Counted from the stretch's first letter, positions 48,272 to 57,522 are shown. The stretch: 64,000 bases of DNA from Pseudomonadota bacterium (GCA_023418595.1 JAEZZI010000006.1:352745-416744), one strand, 5' to 3'. Notes: generated by a model not told the origin, from the letters alone. Numbers and translations: made by a program.

Positions 48272-50818
48272 ATGCGCACGAAGTTTTTCGCGAGCGTGGC
48301 TTTCGCCGCGCTCATCATGCCTGGCGCTGCCTTTGCGCAGTCAACCGGCTCGCTCGATTTCGAAGAAGGTGCCGACATCGTCGTCACCGGCACTGCCGAT
48401 CGTGACGTCGGTGGGATCGTCATTCCCGACTCGCCCAAGTCGAAGGTTCAGGTCGATCGCGAACTGATGCTTCGCCAGACGCCGGGCCAGACCGTCAACG
48501 AAATGATCAACCTGGTGCCGGGCGTCAGCTTCACCAACAACGATCCGTTCGGCTCGCAGGGCGGCAGCTTCACCATCCGCGGCTTCGGCGCGGACCGCAT
48601 TTCGCAGACCGTCGACGGCATTCCGCTCAACGATTCGGGTAACTATGCGCTGTACACCAACCAGCAGCAGGACCCCGAAACGCTCGACTCGGTCACCGTC
48701 GCGCTCGGTTCGACCGACGTCGACAGCCCGACCGCATCGGCCGTCGGCGGCACCATCAACATCCGCACGCGCGTTCCCAGCGATACGCGTGGCGCGCTGT
48801 TCAGCGCCAGCTATGGCGACCTCATCGCTCGCGGCGATCCCGGCAGCCGCCCCTATCACCGCGTGTTCGGCATGATCGACACCGGCGACTTCACCGGCTT
48901 CGGCACCAAGGCGTGGTTCTCCGCGTCCTATGCGACCAACAAGGCAACCTTTGCCAACTACGGCAAGAACGAGAAGCAGCAGTATAACGGCCGCATCTAT
49001 CAAGACCTTGGTACCAATGGCGACTTCATCTCGGTGTCTGGCCATTACAACGAAAATCGCAACAACTTTAACGGCTCGCCGACCGACCAGAATAATTTCG
49101 CGGCCAGCCCGGGTGCGCGATTCTACACCGTTAATGGCGGCTTCCCCTGCCTGACCGACGAACCCCAGGCGGGCGTGCGCGATTTCACCAACACGTGTGG
49201 CACGTCGTTCGAGCGTCGCTACAATCCGTCGAACACAGGCAATATTCGCGGCAATTCGCGCTTCAGCATCACCGATGGGCTGACCCTGACGGTCGATCCC
49301 AGCTTCCAGTATGTGAAGGCCAATGGCGGCGGCACCATTCTGGGTCGCGAAGGCTTCCGGACGATCGGCGGTCGCAACTATCTCGGCTTTATTGGCGGCC
49401 AATATTATCTCGGTCGCGATCTGAACGGCGACGGTGATGTCCTCGACACTTGTGCAGTCGGCGCAGCATGCTCGGGCTCGGCAGTCAACAACCCGAACCG
49501 CTTTGCCGGGGTTACTCTGATCTCGCCCAGCCAGACCCAGACGCGCCGTTATGGCGTCATCACCAATCTGTCCTACGCGATCGATGACAACAACCGCCTT
49601 CGCCTGTCCTATACCTTCGACCGAGCGCGTCACCGGCAGACCGGCGAACTCGGCTTCGTGTTCCGCGATGGTGAACCGTTCGACGTGTTCCCGGTCAACG
49701 ATCCGGTTCGCGACGGCAACGGCAACGTGGTGCAGAAGCGCGACCGCCTTTCCTATGCGACCCTGCACCGCATCGCTGCGGAATATCGCGGCGAGTTCTT
49801 CGACGATCGCCTGATCGTCAATCTGGGCCTGGGCGCGCCGTTCTTCACCCGCGATCTGGATCAGCGTTGTTTCACCACCGCCAGCAACGGCAATGTGGAC
49901 TGCGTTGCTGCAGCCGATGTCGCGGCCTATGCGGCAGCGAACCCGAATTTTGCGCGCCCGCAGGAACGCAAATACGATTACGACAAGCTGCTGCCGAACG
50001 TGGGCTTCACCTATCGCTTCACGCCGGAAGCCAGCTTCTACGCCAGCTATGCAAAGAACATCTCGGTGCCCGGCACCGATACGCTCTACGCCTCGTTGTT
50101 CCTGCCCGAGAGCAACCCGGCAGCACAGCCCGATCCTGAACTGTCGGATTCGTTCGATGCCGGGCTGCGTTATCAGACCGGCTTCGTTCAGGCACAGGTC
50201 GGTGGTTTCTTCACGAAATACAACAACCGCCTCGCCAGTGCCTATGACCCCGATTGCGACTGCAGCATTCAGCGCAACCTGGGCGAAGTGCAGAAATATG
50301 GCGTCGATGGCAGCGTATCGGTCACGCCAACGCCTTGGCTGACTGCTTATGTCTTCGGTTCATACCTGAAGTCAGAAATCCAGGACAATGTGCTTGGCGG
50401 CATCTGCTCCGCTGCCAACGTCACCGCGGGTGCAAATGGGTGCACCACGGTCGGGGCTCAGTTCTTTTTCCCGACCGCCGACAAGTTCGAAGCCGGTAGC
50501 CCGAAGCACACCTATGGCGCACGTCTGCAGGGTTCGTTCGGACCGGTTGAAATCGGCGGCCAGGTCAAGCGTACCGGCAGCCGCTTCCTGAACGACATCA
50601 ACACCATCACGCTGCCGGGCTACACGGTGGTCGATCTCGACGTCCGCTATTCGCTGGCGAATGCAGGTCTGGAACGCAGCTATTTCCAGCTGAACGTCAC
50701 CAACCTGTTCGACGAAGTGTATATCGGTTCAGCATCGGGCGGCATCACGACGGCATCGTCGTTCGTGAACATCGGCCCGCCCCGAGCGATCGTCGGCTCG
50801 TTCGTGGTCGGCTTCTAA
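48272..50818 (+). CDS. TonB-dependent outer-membrane receptor 3
   Basis: 848 residues with a signal peptide ending GAAFA-Q. The plug begins EGADIVVTGTADRDVGGIVI and contains SFTIRGFGADRISQTVDGIP and SPTASAVGGTINIRTR. The barrel ends RAIVGSFVVGF with C-terminal Phe. A short acidic loop DLNGDGDVLDTCAVGAACSG (residues about 388-407) is calcium-loop-like and holds Cys pairs. The plug lacks the usual carboxy signature of siderophore receptors; ligand unknown. GGGGACACAC precedes the start. Transcribed alone, with a terminator. Confidence 0.92.
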   Translation: MRTKFFASVAFAALIMPGAAFAQSTGSLDFEEGADIVVTGTADRDVGGIVIPDSPKSKVQVDRELMLRQTPGQTVNEMINLVPGVSFTNNDPFGSQGGSFTIRGFGADRISQTVDGIPLNDSGNYALYTNQQQDPETLDSVTVALGSTDVDSPTASAVGGTINIRTRVPSDTRGALFSASYGDLIARGDPGSRPYHRVFGMIDTGDFTGFGTKAWFSASYATNKATFANYGKNEKQQYNGRIYQDLGTNGDFISVSGHYNENRNNFNGSPTDQNNFAASPGARFYTVNGGFPCLTDEPQAGVRDFTNTCGTSFERRYNPSNTGNIRGNSRFSITDGLTLTVDPSFQYVKANGGGTILGREGFRTIGGRNYLGFIGGQYYLGRDLNGDGDVLDTCAVGAACSGSAVNNPNRFAGVTLISPSQTQTRRYGVITNLSYAIDDNNRLRLSYTFDRARHRQTGELGFVFRDGEPFDVFPVNDPVRDGNGNVVQKRDRLSYATLHRIAAEYRGEFFDDRLIVNLGLGAPFFTRDLDQRCFTTASNGNVDCVAAADVAAYAAANPNFARPQERKYDYDKLLPNVGFTYRFTPEASFYASYAKNISVPGTDTLYASLFLPESNPAAQPDPELSDSFDAGLRYQTGFVQAQVGGFFTKYNNRLASAYDPDCDCSIQRNLGEVQKYGVDGSVSVTPTPWLTAYVFGSYLKSEIQDNVLGGICSAANVTAGANGCTTVGAQFFFPTADKFEAGSPKHTYGARLQGSFGPVEIGGQVKRTGSRFLNDINTITLPGYTVVDLDVRYSLANAGLERSYFQLNVTNLFDEVYIGSASGGITTASSFVNIGPPRAIVGSFVVGF

Positions 50819-50841
50819 GCCACCCGGAACCAGTAAAAAGA

Positions 50842-50876
50842 AACCGCCGTCCCAGCGATGGGGCGGCGGTTTTCTT
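50842..50876 (+). terminator. rho-independent terminator of TonB receptor 3
   Basis: AACCGCCGTCCCA, loop GCGA, TGGGGCGGCGGTT, then TTCTTTT. It starts 24 bases after the stop codon; being symmetrical, it may also serve the convergent HD gene. Confidence 0.92.
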
Positions 50877-50897
50877 TTATGCCGCGATCCGCGTCTT

Positions 50898-51491
50898 TCA
50901 GGCGGCTTCGGTCGCCTTGGTGTAGATGCTGTTGATCGGTCGGGCGAAGACGCGCTGGACCATCGGTTCGAAGAAGGACAGCGGCGCGCTGTCATAGGCC
51001 GGGTCGAACGCCGACTGGTCATATTGATGGCAGAAATCCGCCGTCGCCTCGAAATGCGGGTGGCCGCGAAAGTCTTCGCGCAAGTCGCGGTCCATCCCCA
51101 GATGATGGAAGAAATAATAGCCCTGGAAGATGCCGTGCTTGTCGGCGATCCAGTGCAATTCTTCCGACACGAACGGCCGCAGGATCGCGGCGGCGATTTC
51201 GGGGTGATTATAGCTGCCCAGCGTATCGCCGATGTCGTGGAGCAGGGCCGTCACGACATATTGCTCGTCCCGCCCGTCGCGATGCGCGCGGGTTGCCGTT
51301 TGCAAGCTGTGCTCCAGCCGATCGACCGGAAACCCGCCATAATCGCCGTCGAGCAATTTCAGATGCGACAGCACGCGGTCGGCCAGCCCCTTCGAGAACT
51401 GCCCGAAATGCCCGCCGATGATCGCCCAGTCTTCCTGCGTGCCATGCTCCATCGCGGTAAAGCCCGCGCGGTCGCCATGCTGATGGTCCAT
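50898..51491 (-). CDS. HD-domain protein of the PhnZ/TmpB-like group
   Basis: 197 residues from the Met at 51491, which has GGGAGAGGA at good spacing. The HD ligands are H in RLEHSLQ, HD in LLHDIGDTLG, H in NHPEIAA, H in DKHGIFQGYYF, and D in QYDQSAFD, the H-HD-H-H-D set of diiron HD oxygenases such as PhnZ and TmpB. A Tyr precedes in DYGGFPVDRLEH (PhnZ has YxxE at this place, here YxxF). Ordinary HD phosphohydrolases bind one metal and lack this spacing. So it may be an oxygenase acting on a phosphonate or similar small molecule, but no phosphonate genes are near. Alternative: unspecific HD hydrolase. Confidence 0.7.
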   Translation of the reverse strand: MDHQHGDRAGFTAMEHGTQEDWAIIGGHFGQFSKGLADRVLSHLKLLDGDYGGFPVDRLEHSLQTATRAHRDGRDEQYVVTALLHDIGDTLGSYNHPEIAAAILRPFVSEELHWIADKHGIFQGYYFFHHLGMDRDLREDFRGHPHFEATADFCHQYDQSAFDPAYDSAPLSFFEPMVQRVFARPINSIYTKATEAA

Positions 51492-51603
51492 GCCATCCTC
51501 TCCCATATGCGCATTGTCGCGCGCTCAGCGGCAGGATGACGCCTTTCTATGGCGCTGTCAGCCGATTTGTGGTTGGGAACCGCGCATGGATTGAAGGACG
51601 ACG

Positions 51604-52698
51604 ATGCGACCAGGCCTCATCACCCGCCCGTTTTTCGAAGACAAGGCCCGCGCCTTCTGGATTCTCCAGGCGATCGGCTGGTCGGGCTATCTCGTCCTGC
51701 GCACCGCCTCCAGCGTGTCCAACAATTTCAGCGTCGAGGGGCTGATCGCTGTCACGATCGAGGCGATTACCGGCTATTGCCTGACGATGCTCTTGTCGGC
51801 GCTCTACGGCTATTACCGCCGTCTATCGCGCTGGTCGGGCATTTTCCTGACGATCGCAACGCTGGCCGCGGCGACCTTCCTGTTCGCGGTCATCAACGCC
51901 TTCGTCTTTTCGCTCATCAGGAACGCCGATCCGGGGATCACGCTCAACCTGCTGCTGGGCACCGTCTTCCTGTGCTTCATGGTGCTGTCGGGCTGGTCGG
52001 CGCTCTATTTCGGGATCAACTTCTACCTGATCGTCGAGGAGCAGATTGATCGGCTTGAGGCGCTGCAAAGCCAGGCTTCGTCGGCGCAATTGGCGATGCT
52101 GCGCTATCAGCTCAACCCGCACTTCCTGTTCAATACGCTCAATTCGATCTCGACGCTGGTGCTGCTCAAACAGACCGAGCGGGCGAACGCGATGCTCAGC
52201 CGACTGTCATCCTTCCTGCGCTACACGCTCGCCAACGAGCCGACCGCCAACGTGACGGTTGCGCAGGAGGTGGAGACGCTGAAACTCTATCTCGAAATCG
52301 AAAAGATGCGCTTCGACGATCGACTGCGCCCGCGGTTCGAGGTCGATCCGCGCGTCGAGCGCGCCCGCCTGCCCTCGCTGCTGCTTCAGCCTTTGGTCGA
52401 AAACGCGATCAAATATGCGGTGACGCCTCAGGAAGAGGGCGCCGAAATCGCGGTCGAAGCGCGGCTCGCCGGGGAACGGGTGCACATCACCGTATCGGAC
52501 ACCGGTCCGGGGTTGATCGGCCAGAAAAAGCGTCCAACCCTTTCAACCGGAGTGGGCCTTACCAATATCAGGGAACGGCTGGCGCAGGCTTTCGGGCCGG
52601 ACCACCGTATCGATACGCGATCGAACCCTGGGGGTGGTTTCCGCGTTGAGATTGAGATTCCGCTCCAGATTGAAGAGTCGAAACGCGAGGCAGCATGA
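51604..52698 (+). CDS. LytS/YehU-type membrane histidine kinase
   Basis: 364 residues with four predicted transmembrane segments in the first 150 residues (AIGWSGYLVLRTA, LTMLLSALYGYYRR, FLTIATLAAATFLFAVINAF, LLGTVFLCFMVLSGWSALYF). The His_kinase domain (PF06580 type) has the phospho-acceptor in LNPHFLFNTLNSIS, then a HATPase region LLLQPLVENAIKYAV and VSDTGPGL / GVGLTNIRERL. Ribosome-binding site GAAGGAC is clear. It overlaps the response regulator start by four bases (ATGA), making a two-component pair. Confidence 0.93.
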   Translation: MRPGLITRPFFEDKARAFWILQAIGWSGYLVLRTASSVSNNFSVEGLIAVTIEAITGYCLTMLLSALYGYYRRLSRWSGIFLTIATLAAATFLFAVINAFVFSLIRNADPGITLNLLLGTVFLCFMVLSGWSALYFGINFYLIVEEQIDRLEALQSQASSAQLAMLRYQLNPHFLFNTLNSISTLVLLKQTERANAMLSRLSSFLRYTLANEPTANVTVAQEVETLKLYLEIEKMRFDDRLRPRFEVDPRVERARLPSLLLQPLVENAIKYAVTPQEEGAEIAVEARLAGERVHITVSDTGPGLIGQKKRPTLSTGVGLTNIRERLAQAFGPDHRIDTRSNPGGGFRVEIEIPLQIEESKREAA

Positions 52699-53501
52699 CC
52701 ATCCGCACCATTCTCGTCGATGACGAACCCCTTGCGATCCAGGGACTTGAGCTGCGGCTCGCCGCCCATGAGGACGTAGAGATCATCGACAAATGCTCGA
52801 ACGGCCGAGAGGCGATTCGTTCGATCAAGACGCACAAGCCCGATCTGGTTTTCCTCGATATCCAGATGCCCGGCTTCGACGGTTTTTCCGTCGTCCAGGG
52901 GCTGATGGAAGTCGAACCGCCGCTGTTCGTTTTCGTCACCGCCTATAGCGACCACGCGATTCGCGCGTTCGAGGCGCAGGCCGCCGACTATCTGATGAAG
53001 CCGGTCGAGGAATCGCGGCTCGCCGACACGCTCGACCGCATCCGCCAGCGCCTGACGGAGAAGCGCGGCCAGGCGGAAGTCGAGAAGCTGAAGGAAGTGC
53101 TCGCCGAAGTCGCGCCCGAAGCGGCCGGCGACATGGCCGCAGCGTCGGGCGACGACCAGCACGCCGCCAATCGCTTCGAAAAGCTCATCAACATCAAGGA
53201 TCGCGGCCAGATCTTCCGGGTCGATGTCGATTCGATCGAACGGATCGACGCGGCGGGCGATTACATGTGCATCTACACCGGCGACAACACCCTGATCCTG
53301 CGCGAAACGATGAAGGATCTGGAAAAGCGCCTCGACCCGCGCCGGTTCCAGCGCGTGCACCGCTCGACCATCGTCAATCTCGACCTGGTCAAGCAGGTGA
53401 AGCCGCACACCAATGGCGAATGCTTCCTGGTGCTCGATTCGGGCGCCAGCGTGAAGGTGTCGCGGAGTTACCGGGATGTCGTCGCGCGGTTCGTTCACTA
53501 A
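52695..53501 (+). CDS. LytTR-family response regulator
   Basis: 268 residues. Receiver domain with phospho-acceptor Asp55 in LVFLDIQMPG, acidic pair ILVDDEP at the N-terminus, and FVTAYSDHAIRAFEAQAADY then MKPVEE (Lys). After an acidic coiled-coil linker (EVEKLKEVLAEVAPEAAG) comes a LytTR DNA-binding domain (INIKDRGQIFRVDVDSIERI ... FQRVHRSTIVNLDLVKQV ... VKVSRSYRDVV). It is the partner of the upstream kinase. Targets often include the gene next door; no repeated LytTR site was identified here. Confidence 0.94.
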   Translation: MTIRTILVDDEPLAIQGLELRLAAHEDVEIIDKCSNGREAIRSIKTHKPDLVFLDIQMPGFDGFSVVQGLMEVEPPLFVFVTAYSDHAIRAFEAQAADYLMKPVEESRLADTLDRIRQRLTEKRGQAEVEKLKEVLAEVAPEAAGDMAAASGDDQHAANRFEKLINIKDRGQIFRVDVDSIERIDAAGDYMCIYTGDNTLILRETMKDLEKRLDPRRFQRVHRSTIVNLDLVKQVKPHTNGECFLVLDSGASVKVSRSYRDVVARFVH

Positions 53502-53794
53502 CACCGCGCCACACACTCAACCTAGACCGCCATGCCAGCGAAAGCTGACATCTCAGGCCGCATTGCCCGCGTGATGCCGCCTGAGGCCTGAGCTTTCGCT
53601 GGGGCGACGGATTCCGGTGGTAAAGAACTCCCACTGTGCTCACCCTGAGCGCGAGGAACAAGCATACCCCACCCTTGCCCCCACCCCCCCAATCCCCTAT
53701 AGGCGCGCGCTTGCCGTGTCCGGGTCATCCCTGGAGGCTGGGCGCGGCAGTGAACGATTGAAATCTTTTCAAGCGCAATTTCGGAGCAACGACA
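53502..53794. other. 293-bp gap before rplY: one repeat, otherwise leader sequence
   Basis: The first 110 bases hold the hairpin repeat at 53529-53610. The rest leads into rplY and contains AAGCGCAATTTCGGAGCAAC, with GGAGC as ribosome-binding site. I see no gene or RNA signature. Confidence 0.6.
53529..53610. repeat. hairpin repeat with 'CCAGCGAAAGCT' arms
   Basis: The left arm ATGCCAGCGAAAGCTGACAT plus CTCAGGC faces the right arm GCCTGAGGCCTGAGCTTTCG then CTGGGGCGACGG, with about 20 bases between. It is a different family from the elements at 8826, 25522 and 40430. Confidence 0.85.
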
Positions 53795-54478
53795 ATGAGC
53801 GAACAGCTTACTCTGTCGGCCGAGACGCGCGAGCGGGTTGGCAAGGGAGCCTCCCGCGCGCTTCGTCGTGAAGGCCGCGTCCCCGCCGTAATCTACGGCA
53901 ACAAGCAGGATCCCGTCAGCATCCATCTCGAAGAGAAAGCGCTGATGAAGGCGCTGATGACCGGTCACTTCATGAACTCGGTCGTCATGATCGAGGGCGC
54001 AGGCAAGTCCGCGATCCGCACCCTGCCCAAGGACGTGACTTTCGACGTCGTCACCGACCGTCCGGTCCATGTCGATTTCCTGCGCATTTCCGCGCACGCG
54101 ACCGTAACCGTCGCGGTGCCGGTCGTTTTCCTGAACGAAGAAGCGGCGCCGGGCCTGAAGAAGGGCGGCGTGCTGAACGTCGTGCGTCACGAACTCGAAC
54201 TGGTATGCGACGCATCGTCGATCCCCGATCAGATCGAAATCGACGTCACGGGGATGGAAGTCGGCGATTCGCTTCACATCTCGGCGGTCACGCTGCCGAA
54301 GGGCGTCGAGTCGGCGATCACCGATCGCGACTTCACCATCGCGACCGTCGTCGCCCCGTCGGCGCTGAAGAGCGAAGAAGGCGATACGACCACCGAAGCG
54401 GCGGCGGACGAAGTGCCCGCGACCGAACAGTCGGACGACGCTTCGGAAGAAGCGGGCGAGGAAGCCAAGGGCGAATAA
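53795..54478 (+). CDS. rplY: 50S ribosomal protein L25, long (CTC) form
   Basis: 227 residues. An N-terminal L25 domain that binds 5S rRNA (LSAETRERVGKGASRALRRE, VPAVIYGNKQDPVSIHL) and a C-terminal TL5/CTC domain (HATVTVAVPVVFLNEEAAPG, GGVLNVVRHELELVCDA, VTGMEVGDSLHIS), then an acidic disordered tail (DEVPATEQSDDASEEAGEEA). Followed by a terminator, a repeat, and pth, the usual neighbour. Confidence 0.97.
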   Translation: MSEQLTLSAETRERVGKGASRALRREGRVPAVIYGNKQDPVSIHLEEKALMKALMTGHFMNSVVMIEGAGKSAIRTLPKDVTFDVVTDRPVHVDFLRISAHATVTVAVPVVFLNEEAAPGLKKGGVLNVVRHELELVCDASSIPDQIEIDVTGMEVGDSLHISAVTLPKGVESAITDRDFTIATVVAPSALKSEEGDTTTEAAADEVPATEQSDDASEEAGEEAKGE

Positions 54479-54504
54479 GCGCTCGGCCATTCCGGCAATA
54501 TCAA

Positions 54505-54546
54505 AAGGGGTCGGAGCCACACGCTTCGGCCCCTTTTCGTTTTTTG
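54505..54546 (+). terminator. rho-independent terminator of rplY
   Basis: GGGGTCGGAGC-CACAC-GCTTCGGCCCC makes an 11-bp stem with two G-T pairs, followed by TTTTCGTTTTTT. It begins about 29 bases after the stop codon. Confidence 0.85.
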
Positions 54547-54553
54547 CTCTCCA

Positions 54554-54642
54554 CCCCGTTCGTTTCGAGCGAAGTCGAGAAACGTGACCAGAGCGCCAAG
54601 CGCGCGTTTCTCGACTTCGCTCGAAACGAACGGCTAAAGGGG
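54554..54642. repeat. hairpin repeat, 'GTTCGTTTYGAGCGAAGTCGAG' family, copy 2
   Basis: Left arm CCCCGTTCGTTTCGAGCGAA, then GTCGAGAAACG; right arm CGTTTCTCGACTTCGCTCGA then AACGAACGG. It matches the element at 8826-8910 nearly base for base in the arms, while the loop sequences differ. It separates the rplY terminator from pth. Confidence 0.9.
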
Positions 54643-54690
54643 AGTGAGTAGCCGCTCGTGCTCCCCCGATCCCACGGAGAGAAAGAACCG

Positions 54691-55260
54691 ATGCAACTCT
54701 GGGTAGGCTTGGGCAATCCCGGTCCCGAACACGCGATGCAGCGGCACAATGTCGGCTTCATGGCGCTGGACGCGATCGCCGCGGTCCACGGTTTCTCCCC
54801 CCCGCGCAAACAGTTTCAGGGCCGGACCCAGGAAGGGCGGCTGGGCGGCGAGAAGGTCATCCTGCTCAAACCCGCCACCTATATGAACAAGTCGGGCCAG
54901 TCGGTGGGAGAGGCAATGCGCTTCTACAAACTCACCCCCGCCGACGTCACCGCGTTCCACGACGAACTCGACCTTGCGCCGATGAAGCTGAAGGTCAAAC
55001 AGGGCGGCGGCACCGCGGGCCATAACGGCCTTCGCTCGATGGACCAGCATATCGGCCCCGATTTCCGCCGCATCCGCATCGGCATCGGCCATCCGGGGCA
55101 CAAGGACCGGGTAACCGGCTACGTCCTCGGCAACTACCACAAGACCGAAATCGACGCGCTCTCCGACATGTTGGGCGCGATCGCAGGCGAAGCCGACTGG
55201 CTGGCCAAGGGCGACGACGTGCGGTTCATGAACGACGTGGCGATGCGGTTGCAGGATTGA
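54691..55260 (+). CDS. pth: peptidyl-tRNA hydrolase
   Basis: 189 residues from the Met at 54691, with GGAGAGAAAG upstream; the frame extension to 54658 is not used. It frees tRNA from stalled peptidyl-tRNA. Catalytic His19 is in MQRHNVGF; LWVGLGNPGPEH, PATYMNKSGQSVGEAM, HDELDLAPMKLK and GGGTAGHNGLRSMDQHIG are family blocks. Normally followed by ychF; here that gene is about 2.7 kb further on. Confidence 0.97.
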   Translation: MQLWVGLGNPGPEHAMQRHNVGFMALDAIAAVHGFSPPRKQFQGRTQEGRLGGEKVILLKPATYMNKSGQSVGEAMRFYKLTPADVTAFHDELDLAPMKLKVKQGGGTAGHNGLRSMDQHIGPDFRRIRIGIGHPGHKDRVTGYVLGNYHKTEIDALSDMLGAIAGEADWLAKGDDVRFMNDVAMRLQD

Positions 55261-55281
55261 GAGCGATGTGAACTGGCTGGA

Positions 55282-55665
55282 TCAGTTCACCTTCGCCGCG
55301 CCGCCAAATCGCGCTCGTCGGATGCTCATCAGCAATTCTCCATGATCGCGCTGGACGATGTTGCCGACCAATATGCCACGAGCGCCTACGCCGGGAAATC
55401 CGTCACAACTCGAAATCGAGTTGGACCGAAACAAAATTCGTTTGCCGATCCCCTCGCCCTTGATGACCCTTTCGACCCGAGCTTCATAGGTACCTTGGGG
55501 TGCTGTCCGGGGAACAGCGATAATCTCGATCTCCACCGCGATGTCGTTGCTCAGGTCATCGGGCACCTCCGCATGGAGGATAGGCCTCATGTCGGAAAAG
55601 GTCGGGCACCCCGCTGTCAGCACATACCCTGCCCATCCCATCAACGCGCTCGCAACGATAGACAT
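55282..55665 (-). CDS. small lipoprotein-like protein, unknown function
   Basis: 127 residues from the Met at 55665, preceded by AAGGGAA. The N-terminus MSIVASALMGWAGYVLTAGC ends with a lipobox (LTAGC). The mature part (DDLSNDIAVEIEIIAVPRTA, ARVERVIKGEGIGKRILF) appears beta-rich, and a Cys in ISSCDGFPGVGARGILVG is present. No family recognised. Convergent with pth and divergent from the oxygenase gene at 55757. Confidence 0.65.
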   Translation of the reverse strand: MSIVASALMGWAGYVLTAGCPTFSDMRPILHAEVPDDLSNDIAVEIEIIAVPRTAPQGTYEARVERVIKGEGIGKRILFRSNSISSCDGFPGVGARGILVGNIVQRDHGELLMSIRRARFGGAAKVN

Positions 55666-55756
55666 TCGGGTTTCCCTTTCGAAAGCGACCCGCAGGTTGT
55701 GGCTCAAATGGTAATTAAACGCTAACGGGAAGCTGCGCTGAATAGATGGATCAACG

Positions 55757-56362
55757 ATGCCCACCCGCAGCCTGTTCGCCACCCGCTTCTACGAAGCCCC
55801 GCTCGCCGACGCCGACCTGATCGGCGAGCTGGACGACGCGATCCGCGAACTGGCGGTGGACGATCGCGCCGGGCGCGCCTGGTCGAAGGAACACGGCTAT
55901 CGCGGCTATACCAGCTATGCGTCGCTGAACGACCTGCCCACCCGCGATCCGCGGTTCGGCGACCTGAAACGCCATCTCGACCGCCACGTCGCCGCCTTCG
56001 CGAAGGAATGTGCGTTCGATCTGGGCGGCAAACGGCTGAAGCTCGACAGCCTTTGGGTGAACCTCCTGAAGCCCGGCGGCACCCATTCGGGGCATATCCA
56101 CCCGCACAGCGTGGTTTCCGGCACGCTCTATATCGCGGTCCCGCCGGGATCGGGCGCGCTTAAACTCGAAGACCCGCGCCTACCGATGCTGATGGCCGCC
56201 CCCACCCGCCTGCCCGACGCGCCGCAGGATCTGGCGCCCTTTGTCTATGCCGAGCCCCAGCTCGGCACGATCTTCTTGTGGGAAAGCTGGCTGCGCCACG
56301 AAGTCATGCCCAATGCAGCCAAATCCGAACGCCTGAGCATCAGCTTCAATTACCGGCTTTGA
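55757..56362 (+). CDS. 2OG-Fe(II) oxygenase superfamily protein (TIGR02466-like)
   Basis: 201 residues. Iron ligands fit the HxD/H...H pattern in THSGHIHPHSVVSGTLYI and WLRHEVMPNAAKSERLSISF (His and the 2OG-binding Arg). The N-terminus (SLFATRFYEAPLADADLIGE) and overall order match an uncharacterised proteobacterial family (TIGR02466). Substrate unknown. It lies in the inserted block between pth and ychF, convergent with a JmjC-type oxygenase gene, overlapping 13 bp. Confidence 0.82.
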   Translation: MPTRSLFATRFYEAPLADADLIGELDDAIRELAVDDRAGRAWSKEHGYRGYTSYASLNDLPTRDPRFGDLKRHLDRHVAAFAKECAFDLGGKRLKLDSLWVNLLKPGGTHSGHIHPHSVVSGTLYIAVPPGSGALKLEDPRLPMLMAAPTRLPDAPQDLAPFVYAEPQLGTIFLWESWLRHEVMPNAAKSERLSISFNYRL

Positions 56363-57522
56363 TCGGTCAACAGTCCGGCCTCGACCATTTTGTCCATCAA
56401 CAAATCGACTTCGGCGCGGGGATGGTGGCCGAACCGGGCGCAGACCTCCTCGCGAACCACAGCGGGTCGACTTATGATATAGGTCGCGACATCGGACAAT
56501 ATGCCGGTTGCAATCGTCACGCCGGATTCGAGAACAAGGGCCGATCCTTTTTCACTTTCCGTGATAGTTGCGACCCTGACCGTTCGGGTCAGTTGATGCG
56601 GGGTCGGGCGATGCGGCAAGTTCAAACGATGGACCGGTCGATGGAACTGGCGCCGCCACAGCCCGATCCGTTCGCGCATCGTCACGCTTGTAGCCAGCGT
56701 CTTCAGGCGATCACCCAGCACCTCCAGTCGAGCCGACAACGCAGTCTCGTCGTCAGTCCGCCCATCCGGCAAATATGCGCGGAACATGGAATCGGCGCAG
56801 GCAAGGTCGCTCAGAAAATTGAAAAGCAACATACCAGATGGCGGCGCGACACTGATCGTGACGTGCAAAGAGGCGGAATCGATTGCGACGGCATCGTGAA
56901 AATAACCTCGGGGGATATAGATCAGGTCGCCAGCCTCTAGCGTGACGTCCATCAGCACCGGCCCCTTCGCCGCGTCGATCCGCGCCTGTGCGCCTTCCCC
57001 GCTCAGTCCCTCGATCGGGTTGTCCGCGCGGTTACGATATACGCGCCAGCGTTTGGCTCCTTCGCACTGGACCGCGAACACCTCATGTAAGTCGCAGTGA
57101 GAAGCAAATGCCTGCACACCTTTGAACGAAGCATAGACATTGGCGCCGGCACGACCTGCGAAACGCTCTGAAAGCATTGCCGTCAATTCGGCGAGCGCAG
57201 GATCGATATCCTCGACCATGTCCGCCACCAGCGTGGCTCCGACTGAAAGCATGGCTTCGATTTTCGCCGGTGACGCGAGCGTGCGCCCGTTCCGATCCTC
57301 CATATAGAAATCGGGGTCAATCGGTCGACTTTGCATGACGAGTTTGATCCGGTCGGCCGTCCAATGAGGCCGCATCTGGATCATGGCATTCAGCCGAGGC
57401 CAATCGAGCAGGCCCGCTCTGGGACAATCGCGGTTTCCGCGAATGACCAAGGGCTCCCGGTCCAGATACCGGGTTTCGAATTCCTGCACGTTCAATGGTG
57501 CAATCAGGGTCGAAAAGTCCAT
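56350..57522 (-). CDS. JmjC/cupin_4-type oxygenase domain protein
   Basis: 390 residues. N-terminal part FETRYLDREPLVIRGNRDCP and the core VQAFASHCDLHEVFAVQCEG with the HxD metal pair (SHCDLH), then AGDLIYIPRGYFHDAVAI with the distal His, resemble cupin_4 ribosomal-oxygenase-like proteins (YcfD family, which hydroxylates a ribosomal protein Arg in E. coli). The C-terminal winged-helix-like tail (VREEVCARFGHHPRAEVDLL) also fits that group. Whether the target is ribosomal is inference, though it lies between ribosome-related genes. Confidence 0.78.
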   Translation of the reverse strand: MDFSTLIAPLNVQEFETRYLDREPLVIRGNRDCPRAGLLDWPRLNAMIQMRPHWTADRIKLVMQSRPIDPDFYMEDRNGRTLASPAKIEAMLSVGATLVADMVEDIDPALAELTAMLSERFAGRAGANVYASFKGVQAFASHCDLHEVFAVQCEGAKRWRVYRNRADNPIEGLSGEGAQARIDAAKGPVLMDVTLEAGDLIYIPRGYFHDAVAIDSASLHVTISVAPPSGMLLFNFLSDLACADSMFRAYLPDGRTDDETALSARLEVLGDRLKTLATSVTMRERIGLWRRQFHRPVHRLNLPHRPTPHQLTRTVRVATITESEKGSALVLESGVTIATGILSDVATYIISRPAVVREEVCARFGHHPRAEVDLLMDKMVEAGLLTDQSR

